A stretch of 64,000 nucleotides of DNA from Aldehydirespirator sp965220645 (GTDB lineage Bacteria > Actinomycetota > Acidimicrobiia > Acidimicrobiales > Aldehydirespiratoraceae). Position 1 is the stretch's first letter; every line of letters starts with the position of its first letter. The translations under genes were made by a program, and so were the position numbers. This document shows positions 11,073-18,999 of the stretch, one piece after another. The notes beneath the pieces were generated by a model. It was not told the origin of the DNA and did no database searches. It saw only the letters and a list, made by a program, of their open reading frames with translations. The stretch spans positions 2,728,001 to 2,792,000 of the forward strand of contig OZ244836.1 in assembly GCA_965220645.1 (NCBI GenBank), in the 5' to 3' direction.

Positions 11073-11789
11073 TCTCCCCGGGTAGCGGCCCAGCAACGCC
11101 CGCGCCCGGATGCGGCCCATGTCGAGCACCAGCTCCCAGCCGTCGCTGACGACCCGCACCGACGACACCTTGCTGTTCACGACCTCGACGGGGACCTGGC
11201 GCACTTCCATGCCGAGACGGTCGGCCAGGAAGAGCACCTCCACATCGAATGAGAACCTGTCCATCACCGACGCATCCAGCACCGTGCAGGCGGCCTTTCG
11301 GGAGAACGCCTTCAAGCCGCATTGGGTGTCGCGGCCGTGGCCGAGCCTCAGCATCCCACGCACCAGGCCCACGATAAGGCTTCCTGCTCGCCGCAGCCTG
11401 GACGGGTCGGTCACGGCCACCGAGTCGGGGTGCCGGCGGTTGCCGACCGCCAGGTCGGCTCCCCGCTCCACCTCATCGAGCAGCGCAACGAGCTGGTTCG
11501 GCGCGTACGCCAGGTCGGCATCCGTGAACGCCACCACCTGTCCCGAAGCGGCCCGCATCCCGGCCCTCACCGCCTCTCCCTTGCCCCGGTTCACTCCGAG
11601 TTCAACCACGACATCGGCATCCGCAGCTCGAGCGGCATCGGCGGTGCCGTCGTCGGAGCCGTCGTCGACCACCACGATCTCCACGCCGCCGGAGCCGTCG
11701 ACCCCCGCGAGGGCGGCACGCAGCGCACCCACCGTGTCGCCGATGCGGCCCGCCTCGCAGTAGGACGGCACAACCACCGAGAACCTCAC
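10986..11789 (-). CDS. Glycosyltransferase family 2, polyprenyl-phosphate sugar synthase type
   Basis: A 267-residue GT-A enzyme like dolichyl/polyprenyl-phosphate glucosyl- or mannosyltransferases. It shows VVVPSYCEAGRIGDTV, EIVVVDDGSDDGTADAA, NRGKGEAVRAGM, the DxD-like FTDADLAYAP, and DTQCGLKAFSRKAA with RFSFDVEVLFLA, all typical of this subfamily. It would make a lipid-linked sugar donor for extracytoplasmic transferases, plausibly the 974-residue membrane protein just upstream. It starts at GTG 11789 with a GTGA overlap on that gene's stop. The last 20 residues are encoded by the dispersed repeat, so the original C-terminus has probably been replaced. Confidence 0.9.
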   Translation of the reverse strand: MRFSVVVPSYCEAGRIGDTVGALRAALAGVDGSGGVEIVVVDDGSDDGTADAARAADADVVVELGVNRGKGEAVRAGMRAASGQVVAFTDADLAYAPNQLVALLDEVERGADLAVGNRRHPDSVAVTDPSRLRRAGSLIVGLVRGMLRLGHGRDTQCGLKAFSRKAACTVLDASVMDRFSFDVEVLFLADRLGMEVRQVPVEVVNSKVSSVRVVSDGWELVLDMGRIRARALLGRYPGRQRPSLRGPRARGARERSEQERETGPSGP

Positions 11790-14710
11790 GGCTCCTCCGG
11801 TTCGGCGGGCTCCTCCCGCTCCGCAGGCTCCTCCCGCTCCGCAGGCTCCTCCCGCTCCGCAGGCTCCTCCCGCTCCGCAGGCTCCTCCCGCTCCGCAGGC
11901 TCCTCCCGCTCCGCAGGCTCCTCCGGCTCCGCAGGCTCCTCCGGCTCGGCGGATGACTCCGCAGCGTCGGCTTCAACATCCCGAGCCTGCCTCCAGCGCA
12001 GCATGAGCCAAACGGCCGCGGCCAGGCCAATAAGCGTTACGACCATCGAGAACCACTCCACACCGCTGCGGCCGTAGGTCAGGCGGACCTCGTTGCCGGT
12101 GGGCACCACCACCATGAAGTTGGGCGTCACCCGGTAGGGGCCCTGCGCGCCGGAGACCGACCAGTTCGGGAAGTACGAGGTTCGCACCAGCACCGGCGAC
12201 CCGACGCGATCGACCGTGAACGAGATCGAGTGTTGGAGACGGGACAGGTTGCTCACTGCCGCCGGCTCGATGCCGGCGGTGGGCGCGGCGGCAGGTAGGG
12301 CCTCCGACAGCCGCCGCATCACCTCCTGCCGGCCCAATCCGACGTCCGACGCCCCGTCGCTGCGCCGAACGCCGGGCAGGACCATCCGGGGCCAGTTCTC
12401 GGGGCCGCGGGCGGCTAGCAACGGCCCGTCCTGGCCGGTCGCGAGGAAGGCGCCGACCGATGCCTCGAGCCATTCGTCGCCCGAGAGGTCAAGGCCCTCA
12501 ACCACCACCGGCAGCCTCGACAGCCCGACCACCGGCGCGCTGTCGGACACCTCGAACACGACCCAGGGACCCAGCGCGGTCGCGCCGATCTCGGTGAGAC
12601 CCTCCGCGGCCCGGGCCTGAGTCACCGCGTCCTGAGAGAACGCCATGTAGTAGCGAACCCCCATGAGCTGCAGATGGTCGACGCCGGCGGCCACGTCCAA
12701 TCCCGAATAGGGCAGGTCCCGCTGGGCTCGCGACGGCGCGGCCGACAACTCCGACTGCATAAGGAAATGGTAGGGGACGGTGGCGGAGGCCTCGAAGTAG
12801 AGGCCCTCCATGGAGGCGATGCACCGGTCGGTCCAGTACGGCAGGAGCATGGGCGCCATGGGCGTTCCGTAGGACCCGAGCCGGCCGGATTCGTACTCCC
12901 AGAGGGCCGGGCCGCAGCCGTGGCGCTCGCCGATCCGGTCCATGGTCTCGACGAGATCCCAGTACTCGGAGCTGCCCCCGCCGTCGGCGGTGGGGCCCCT
13001 GCCCTCGTAACCCTCGAAGTTGTACTCGACCCAGTACGGCCCGAGGTTGGACTCACTGGAGCTGAACGGTCCCCACCGGTAGACGCCATCGTCGCCGAGT
13101 TGTCCACCGGGCAGCGACCGCAGGGGCAGTCCCACCATCACGAGTACCGCGGCCGCGCCCAGCGCCACCGAGCCTCCGGCGAAGACAGCGCCCGCCGACG
13201 ACCGGATGCGACCAACCTCGTCCTCGCCGGCGGCGCGGGCGGCCTGTCGCCGCTCGATGGCCGAGCGCCCCAGCCGGATCGCCTCGCCCAGGCCGAGAGC
13301 TGCGGTCAAGTACACGGTGAGGTAGTAGAAGGGCAGGATCCGGACGTTCCACAGGCGCCCCTCGGGGAGGATCAGGAAGCCGGCGGCGACGATCGCCCCC
13401 GCCAGCGCCAGCGCCATAGGTAGCCGTGCCCGCCGGAGGATCAGCAGCACCGCGCCGGCCAGCGCCAGCACGATGAACAGTTGCAGCGGCGGGTCGTTCG
13501 CCAAGAAGCTGTAGTCGAAGGAGCTGCGGGACCAGAGCGAGGACAGGTAGCGGCGCTCCTTGCCCCAACCCATGTCGTTGAGAAGGTCCCTATTCCACCA
13601 GAACGGCAGGACCCACCATGCGCTGAGCGCCGCGGCCAGCGCCCCGCTCGAGGCGGTCCACATCAACCGTCCCCGCCATTCGGCCTTGCGCCACGGCAGA
13701 ACGAGCAGCAGCGCGGCCGCCGCAGCCAGGGCGAAGAAGGCAGAGAAGAGGTGCAGCAGGCCCGTGAGCGCCAGCAGCGCTCCGGCCAGGACGCGGTGCT
13801 GCTGTGTCTGCATGCCTCGGGTCGCCACTCCGATGTAGAGGACCGCGCAAGCCAGGCCCAGCGAGTAGGCGAACTCGCCCGCCATCGTGGACATGAGGTT
13901 CCCGCCGTAGATGTTGAACGAGCGATCGAACAGGAACAGCAGCGTGGCCACTGAAGCCAGCGCCTGACCCTCAGCGGAGACCCCGCCCAGACGCGTCATC
14001 GCCCACGCGGCGACCGGCAACGCGACCACCCCCGCTATCGCCACCAGCTTCAGAGACACGCCGTACGGCATCGGGACGACGAGCAGGGCCAGGGTGGCTG
14101 CGGCCGCTGGCGCCCCCGCCCGCCAGCGGGGTTGCCGCCGCAGGCCGTACCACGCCCACCAGGCCGCGGCGGCGGGCAGCAGCAGCCCGGCGAGGGCGCG
14201 GTTCGCCACAGGGTCGTCGACGAACAGCTTGGCCGCCCCGGACATCGCGACGACGGCCAATGCGACGGTCCAGCACTGGCTGGCGGGGCGACCTGTCCGC
14301 CGCATGATCACCAATGCGACCGCGCCGGCCGCAGAGGCCACCGCGAGGTAGGCGAAGACGGCTTCGTGAAGGTCGATGCCCGCGTCGATCATCACGACCA
14401 GCAGTGACGGGACCACCATGTAGAACGTGAAGGCGGGGAAGCCCGCGTACCAGTCGTGGGTCCAGCCGGTGAGCCTCAGCTCGCCTATCAGGACATCACG
14501 CAGGTAGGCGGGCGCCCAGACATGGGCTCCGAGGTCGCCGCCGGTGGGGGTGGTGTCCAGGAACCACAGCCACGGCCTCAGGTTGACTACGACGAAGCCG
14601 ACTACGACTACGAGCACCGCCACGCCGAGGACAGGCCCCAGGCGGCGAACGCTCACCGGATCGCGGCCGGCAGGCTCCACCTCATCGGGGCGCGGCTGCG
14701 CCGGTATCAC
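11786..14710 (-). CDS. Large polytopic membrane protein, YfhO/6-pyruvoyl-tetrahydropterin-related type, Glu-rich repeat tail
   Basis: A 974-residue protein with an N-terminal membrane segment (VLGVAVLVVVVGFVVVNL), about a dozen hydrophobic helices up to residue 540, and an extracytoplasmic domain to about 915 before a last helix (FSMVVTLIGLAAAVWLML). GGDLGAHVWAPAYLRD near the N-terminus resembles the first loop of GT-C enzymes using polyprenyl-phosphate sugars. It probably transfers or modifies an envelope glycan (inference). The tail is nine EEPAE(R/P) hexapeptides, encoded by the 18-bp repeats at 11790-11951. Coupled by overlap to the GT2 gene downstream. Confidence 0.75.
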   Translation of the reverse strand: MIPAQPRPDEVEPAGRDPVSVRRLGPVLGVAVLVVVVGFVVVNLRPWLWFLDTTPTGGDLGAHVWAPAYLRDVLIGELRLTGWTHDWYAGFPAFTFYMVVPSLLVVMIDAGIDLHEAVFAYLAVASAAGAVALVIMRRTGRPASQCWTVALAVVAMSGAAKLFVDDPVANRALAGLLLPAAAAWWAWYGLRRQPRWRAGAPAAAATLALLVVPMPYGVSLKLVAIAGVVALPVAAWAMTRLGGVSAEGQALASVATLLFLFDRSFNIYGGNLMSTMAGEFAYSLGLACAVLYIGVATRGMQTQQHRVLAGALLALTGLLHLFSAFFALAAAAALLLVLPWRKAEWRGRLMWTASSGALAAALSAWWVLPFWWNRDLLNDMGWGKERRYLSSLWSRSSFDYSFLANDPPLQLFIVLALAGAVLLILRRARLPMALALAGAIVAAGFLILPEGRLWNVRILPFYYLTVYLTAALGLGEAIRLGRSAIERRQAARAAGEDEVGRIRSSAGAVFAGGSVALGAAAVLVMVGLPLRSLPGGQLGDDGVYRWGPFSSSESNLGPYWVEYNFEGYEGRGPTADGGGSSEYWDLVETMDRIGERHGCGPALWEYESGRLGSYGTPMAPMLLPYWTDRCIASMEGLYFEASATVPYHFLMQSELSAAPSRAQRDLPYSGLDVAAGVDHLQLMGVRYYMAFSQDAVTQARAAEGLTEIGATALGPWVVFEVSDSAPVVGLSRLPVVVEGLDLSGDEWLEASVGAFLATGQDGPLLAARGPENWPRMVLPGVRRSDGASDVGLGRQEVMRRLSEALPAAAPTAGIEPAAVSNLSRLQHSISFTVDRVGSPVLVRTSYFPNWSVSGAQGPYRVTPNFMVVVPTGNEVRLTYGRSGVEWFSMVVTLIGLAAAVWLMLRWRQARDVEADAAESSAEPEEPAEPEEPAEREEPAEREEPAEREEPAEREEPAEREEPAEREEPAEPEEP
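11790..11951. repeat. 18-bp in-frame tandem repeat, nine units
   Basis: Nine units of 18 bp (consensus GGCTCCTCCCGCTCCGCA) encode EEPAER or EEPAEP on the minus strand. The central units are identical, which points to recent expansion by slippage or unequal crossing over. Since the length is a multiple of three, copy-number change would lengthen or shorten only the cytoplasmic acidic tail. Confidence 0.95.
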
Positions 14711-14781
14711 GCTCGCAAGCCGCCCGTGTCAGCCGCGCGGCGGCAATCGATGAGAGCACGGCGAACTAGCATAAGGCGCTC

Positions 14782-16380
14782 ATGCGTTGCTCAGTTGGGC
14801 ACAGGTTGGCCGTGGCCGTGCCCAGCATGATCGTTGCAGTTCCCCTCGCCGGATTCGCGTTCCAACTCGACCAGCGCAAGGCGGTCTATCGCAGCGCAGC
14901 CGACGGTCTGGTCAATCCTCTGCTGGCCGCTCGCCACGCCGCAGACGGCATCGACGAGTTCTTGAGCCGCGGCAACTTCCGCCCGCTCGGCCGCTTCCTT
15001 GAAGCCATTTCTGATGGATTCGTATTCGAAGCCGCGGAGGCGACCGGCATCTCGCCCAATGTTGTCCACGGAGTGCTCCGGATTGCGGTCGTCGGGCTGC
15101 TGGCGCTGGTCGCTACGCAGGTCTTGTGCGCGATATTGCGCTCGGCTCGAAGAACCCCGTCGGGCCACCCGGTCGTCGTGCTCTATCCCCTCGTATTGGC
15201 GATGACTCTCGTGGCCGGTGACGCCGACGGAGCGCTCATCTTCTATCCGTTCACGATCGTGGGCACTTCCATACTCGTACTGGCCATTGCGCTGCTAGTT
15301 GCCAGAGACTCGGCCATGACCGACAGACCGGTCCGCAGGCGAGAAGCGCTGGCGATGTTGCTGCTGGGTGCGATCGCGGTTGTCACCTACGATCTGGCAT
15401 ACATAGCTGCGCCTCTGGCCGCGGCCCTAATCATCACTCGGGGCGCGGCCGCCGGCATGCCCGCGCGGGAGGCGCTTCACACCGCTGCCACCCGACGTCT
15501 CATGTTTCTGGCCATTGGCTTCGCGATCGCGTTCGTGCCGGTGCGAATCGTCGTTGCTCAGCGGTGCAGTGAAGCCGACTGCAACGCGGCGTCGGATCTG
15601 TACCTGTCCGGCAACATCATCCCGCAGGCCGTCGACCGCGTCGCCACCGGAATGCCGCCGGCCGGATGGTCCCACGTGGCAGAACTCGCCCGCCGGGGCG
15701 ACCGGTATGGATTCGGCATGGCCGACCTGGCTGCCAACGCACTGCTGATGGCCCTTGTCATCGTGATCGCGCTCATAGCCGTCGCGACGGGCCGGCGAGC
15801 CTCCCGCTTGCGCCCGTCAACCGAGGAGAGGACAACCGACTGGCCTCGCCTCGCCGCCAGTCTCGGACTGTTCGGACTAGCGCTCGCGGTCCTTCCGGCG
15901 CTGCTCGTGAGCATGTCGAGATACATGCACGCCATGGACTACGCGGTGGGCGAAGCTTGGCGCGACACGGTCCTGGTCCAGACGGGCTGGTCGCTGATGA
16001 TCACTGCCGTTCTGGTGGTAGTCACCGAAGCCATACGATCCGCTGGCGGGCGGAGGATCGCGACCTGGGCCGTCGCGGCAGTGCTCGCTGCGGGCTGCAC
16101 AGCCACCTTGCTCGCAAATCAGCAGTTGAACGAGATCGACCAGGAGACCTCACTCTCAGCCATCAACAATCAGATCGCGACAGCCACAATCCACTTTGAT
16201 CGCGGCGGCTCCGGCAATGCGAACCGCTGTAACCTGCTTGAGGCCTTCGCCGGGATCCGGGGCAGGTCCAACTGGGAGGAGGAGACCAGGCAATTCCGGG
16301 CTGCACTGGACACGCTGATGCTCGAACGCCACGGGGAACCCTTCTGCGCGCCCGTCCCAACGACCCAGCAGGGGGCTTGA
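14782..16380 (+). CDS. Polytopic membrane protein of unrecognised family (paralogue A)
   Basis: A 532-residue membrane protein with about 10 hydrophobic helices and a soluble C-terminal end of about 75 residues. I do not recognise the family. It is paralogous to the protein at 17213-18874. Shared blocks are RGNFRPLGRF (about 63-72), CSEADCNAASDLYLS, WRDTVLVQTGW, and the end FDRGGSGNANRCNLLEAF followed by EPFCAPV. Conserved cysteines in predicted external parts may form disulfides. TAGCAT at 14767-14772 lies 9 nt before the ATG, which would give a leaderless transcript. Function unknown; a GT-C-like or transport role is possible from topology alone. Confidence 0.82.
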   Translation: MRCSVGHRLAVAVPSMIVAVPLAGFAFQLDQRKAVYRSAADGLVNPLLAARHAADGIDEFLSRGNFRPLGRFLEAISDGFVFEAAEATGISPNVVHGVLRIAVVGLLALVATQVLCAILRSARRTPSGHPVVVLYPLVLAMTLVAGDADGALIFYPFTIVGTSILVLAIALLVARDSAMTDRPVRRREALAMLLLGAIAVVTYDLAYIAAPLAAALIITRGAAAGMPAREALHTAATRRLMFLAIGFAIAFVPVRIVVAQRCSEADCNAASDLYLSGNIIPQAVDRVATGMPPAGWSHVAELARRGDRYGFGMADLAANALLMALVIVIALIAVATGRRASRLRPSTEERTTDWPRLAASLGLFGLALAVLPALLVSMSRYMHAMDYAVGEAWRDTVLVQTGWSLMITAVLVVVTEAIRSAGGRRIATWAVAAVLAAGCTATLLANQQLNEIDQETSLSAINNQIATATIHFDRGGSGNANRCNLLEAFAGIRGRSNWEEETRQFRAALDTLMLERHGEPFCAPVPTTQQGA

Positions 16381-16403
16381 GAGGCCAGGGCAGGGCGTGT
16401 CTT

Positions 16404-16500
16404 CCGCTCTTGTTCGCTGCGCTCACGGGCCGCTCGGGCCACGGCCTCGCTGCGAGCGCCGCCGGAAGCCGCACGCATCACGCCCCACCCGCTCGGCCTC
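16404..16500. repeat. Dispersed repeat, locus 2
   Basis: Contains the core CGCTCTTGTTCGCTGCGCTC, continuing to GGGCCGCTCGGGCCACGGCC, and ends in CCGCTCGGCCTC. It lies between two converging genes (3' ends at 16380 and 16505), where a terminator would be expected. No stable long hairpin with a U-tract is seen. Confidence 0.75.
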
Positions 16501-16504
16501 CGCG

Positions 16505-17203
16505 TCAGGCCAGCAGCACGATGACGGTGGCCGCGTTGAAGGCGACGTGAGACCACAGGGCGGCACCGAGTCGTCCGGTGGCCAGTACCAGCAGAGCGTG
16601 CACGACCCCGATCACCAGCAGGGCCGGGAACTGCACGACCTGGAAGTGAACCACTGCGAACGCGAGCGAGGAAATGGCTACCGCACGCACCGGACCGAGC
16701 TGATCGCGAACAGCTCCCTGCAGCAGACCCCGGAAGAACACCTCCTCCGTGAGGGGAGCCGCGACCACGGTCATGAACACCAACATCGCGACCTCTAGGG
16801 GCGATGCGGCCATTTCGGTGAGCTCCCGGGCCGGCGCCTCCACGTCGAGGTCCTCGAACACCTCCAGGATCGGGAGATAGAGAAGCGGGAGCACCACGAA
16901 CTGCAGCAAGAGGCCCACTGCAATGCCCATGGGCACATCGGCCGGCCGCATTCGCCACCCCAACTGCTCCTTCCAGCGCAGGCCGCGGGTCCTGGCCAGC
17001 AGCGGCGTCCCGAACAGCCCGATCCACACCGGAACCTGCAGAAGGACCAGCCAGCCCAACTCCAACCCCGATCCCTCCCCGCCGAGGTCCACGCCGAGCA
17101 GGACCACGACCGCGACCACGCCGACCAGGCTCCCCAAGAACCCCGCTGTCCATCCGACCACGGCCCACTTCAGCCGGGTATTGGCCGGCATCATCAACGA
17201 CAT
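16505..17203 (-). CDS. CPBP family intramembrane metalloprotease
   Basis: A 232-residue membrane protein with the three CPBP (Abi/Rce1-like) motifs: EEVFFRG in APLTEEVFFRGLLQG, FxxxH as FAVVHFQ, and HxxxN as SHVAFNAATV. These residues form the intramembrane protease active site. Six to eight hydrophobic helices are visible. The gene is 9 nt downstream of paralogue B (17213-18874) on the same strand, so the two are probably co-transcribed. The target is unknown. In other bacteria such proteases process prenylated or peptide substrates or give self-immunity. Confidence 0.9.
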   Translation of the reverse strand: MSLMMPANTRLKWAVVGWTAGFLGSLVGVVAVVVLLGVDLGGEGSGLELGWLVLLQVPVWIGLFGTPLLARTRGLRWKEQLGWRMRPADVPMGIAVGLLLQFVVLPLLYLPILEVFEDLDVEAPARELTEMAASPLEVAMLVFMTVVAAPLTEEVFFRGLLQGAVRDQLGPVRAVAISSLAFAVVHFQVVQFPALLVIGVVHALLVLATGRLGAALWSHVAFNAATVIVLLA

Positions 17204-17212
17204 GCGGCCCCC

Positions 17213-18874
17213 TCAGTTCTCAACGGGGCAGAAGTCCGCGCCGTACTTCGACCTCGACAACTGGTTCAGTTCCTCAAGCACTCGGACTCCGGAATGCCAG
17301 CAACCGGTACAGTTCCGGTCGGTGTACGCCGCCATGAGTTCGCACCGTATGGCCTGACCGCTCTCTGACCGGTCGAAGTCAATGCTGGCAGTGGATATGA
17401 GATTGACAACGCTGCCGTCAGAGCCGGATCTCCTCCAAATCGAGAACTTGTCGTTAGCGATGAATGCGTTCATCGACATGACCAGCACGACCGCCGCCAC
17501 GGCTGCGAACATCCACTTTCGTCGCACCGGTCCCTCTTGGTACCGACCACTCATGAACGACAGCGCTATCACAGCCAGGCCATAGAAGATGAAGGCCCAT
17601 GAGACCTGAACCAACAGCGAGTCACGCCACTGATCCAACCCGAAGCCTCGGTCACGCCATCCTTGCAATCCCTGTGAGAGGCTGACCATCAGCGATGACA
17701 CCAGCGCTAGGACGGCACCGAATCCACACAGCACTGCACCCAACCGGCGCGTTGCCTCGGAGGGCAGATTGTCGTCGGATCCGGGAACTCGGGACAGTCG
17801 AAGTGCGGCAGCAACTGCGAAGAAACCCAGTGACACGACAATGAACAACAGCCAGACACTGGTCGCGAAGTCCATGGCATTGCGAGCCGAAGACAGGTTG
17901 TCGTACTCGCCTTGGACGGTCGATGACAGCGTCTCGAACTGGAGCCCGGCGACTGCCCTGCCGAGCCACTGTTCGACGGACAGAGTCGACAGAGCCAACT
18001 CAGAGCCCTCGTAGCAGTCGCTGCGGGAGCACTCAGCCGCTATCGCAAGCCGGCTGGGCACGAACACCGCAACGAAGCCGGCCGACAACGCGATGAGCCT
18101 GGAAAAAGCCGAGCTTCGCATGAGTTCTCGGGGAGCTAGGCGCGATAGCCACCCGCGGGCGGCGATGGTGAGCAGGCAGACGACCGGTACGAGGTAGAGG
18201 ATCTCGGATGTCATGGCGCTGATCATTCCCAGAACAGCGCATAGGGCTGCGTGCCGGAACCTCATGCCCCTCTGGATCATGGCTGTGTCTGAACAGACGT
18301 ACAGCGGTACCAGCAACAGATATATCGCCATGGAGACAAAGAAGAACGGGAAGAAGGACACGGGATGCAATGCACCGCTAACGACGACCGTCGAAGCCAG
18401 GACCAAAGGGAATGCAGCCAATATTGGTGGCACCGGTGTTGACAGTATGGCGGATGCATGTCTCGCATTCTTTGCGACTTCCATCGACTCAGATCTCGCG
18501 GACCTGTAGAGCGCAAAGACGAAACACGTCGCAGCTACAGCCAAGGCAGACACCATGATGAGGCGAAGAACTCCCTGGATGACATGAGGTGCTACACCAG
18601 TTCCGACAGCAATCTCAAAGATGGATGTCTGCTCCATATAGATGATGAACCGGCCCAACGGACGGAAGTTTCCTTGCCTAAGAAATTCGTCAATCTCAGC
18701 GAGATTCTGATTCACGATCGCGAACGGATCAGCGCCGAATTCGCCTGTCAACCAGTACATCATGATTCGCTGATCACTGTGGAAGGTCAGCCCCAACAAC
18801 GGAGCCATCACCAGCGCTGAAGGTCCAGCGACATGCAGGAGGGGCTTCTTCAGAATGCTCGGTTGCAGCCGCAT
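17213..18874 (-). CDS. Polytopic membrane protein of unrecognised family (paralogue B)
   Basis: A 553-residue membrane protein, paralogue of the product of 14782-16380. Shared motifs are RQGNFRPLGRF (about 66-76), CSRSDCYEGSELALS, WRDSLLVQVSW, and FDRSESGQAIRCELMAAY followed by DFCPVEN at the C-terminus. I chose ATG 18874 because TAGTCT (18888-18883) lies 8 nt upstream and the N-terminus then matches paralogue A; ATG 18895 is the alternative, and the frame stays open to 19102. GC content looks clearly lower than that of neighbouring genes, which suggests transfer or recent arrival. Operon with the CPBP protease; divergent from ftsH. Function unknown. Confidence 0.8.
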   Translation of the reverse strand: MRLQPSILKKPLLHVAGPSALVMAPLLGLTFHSDQRIMMYWLTGEFGADPFAIVNQNLAEIDEFLRQGNFRPLGRFIIYMEQTSIFEIAVGTGVAPHVIQGVLRLIMVSALAVAATCFVFALYRSARSESMEVAKNARHASAILSTPVPPILAAFPLVLASTVVVSGALHPVSFFPFFFVSMAIYLLLVPLYVCSDTAMIQRGMRFRHAALCAVLGMISAMTSEILYLVPVVCLLTIAARGWLSRLAPRELMRSSAFSRLIALSAGFVAVFVPSRLAIAAECSRSDCYEGSELALSTLSVEQWLGRAVAGLQFETLSSTVQGEYDNLSSARNAMDFATSVWLLFIVVSLGFFAVAAALRLSRVPGSDDNLPSEATRRLGAVLCGFGAVLALVSSLMVSLSQGLQGWRDRGFGLDQWRDSLLVQVSWAFIFYGLAVIALSFMSGRYQEGPVRRKWMFAAVAAVVLVMSMNAFIANDKFSIWRRSGSDGSVVNLISTASIDFDRSESGQAIRCELMAAYTDRNCTGCWHSGVRVLEELNQLSRSKYGADFCPVEN

Positions 18875-18882
18875 CGTGGGCG

Positions 18883-18888
18883 AGACTA
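18883..18888 (-). promoter_or_regulatory. Putative -10 box for paralogue B (leaderless)
   Basis: TAGTCT on the minus strand ends 8 nt before the ATG at 18874. The same TANNNT spacing is seen before several other genes in this window, which supports it as a -10 element with transcription starting at or next to the start codon. Confidence 0.4.
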
Positions 18889-18967
18889 CATCCATCAGAA
18901 CGTTGCCGAGACCGACTCGGTACAGCGCACCCTTTGACGGCACTGGGCGTGCCGTCCGGCGCCGCGT

Positions 18968-18999
18968 GCACTCAGGCGGCGCGCGACTAGCCTGAGTGC
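18968..18999 (+). promoter_or_regulatory. Perfect 10-bp dyad and -10 box abutting the ftsH start
   Basis: GCACTCAGGC (18968-18977) and GCCTGAGTGC (18990-18999) form a perfect inverted repeat with a 12-nt gap, ending directly before the GTG at 19000. The right arm overlaps a TAGCCT (18988-18993) that lies 6 nt before the start codon, the spacing of a leaderless promoter. A protein bound to this dyad would cover the -10 region, so it is a good operator candidate for ftsH or for the divergent gene. Confidence 0.55.
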
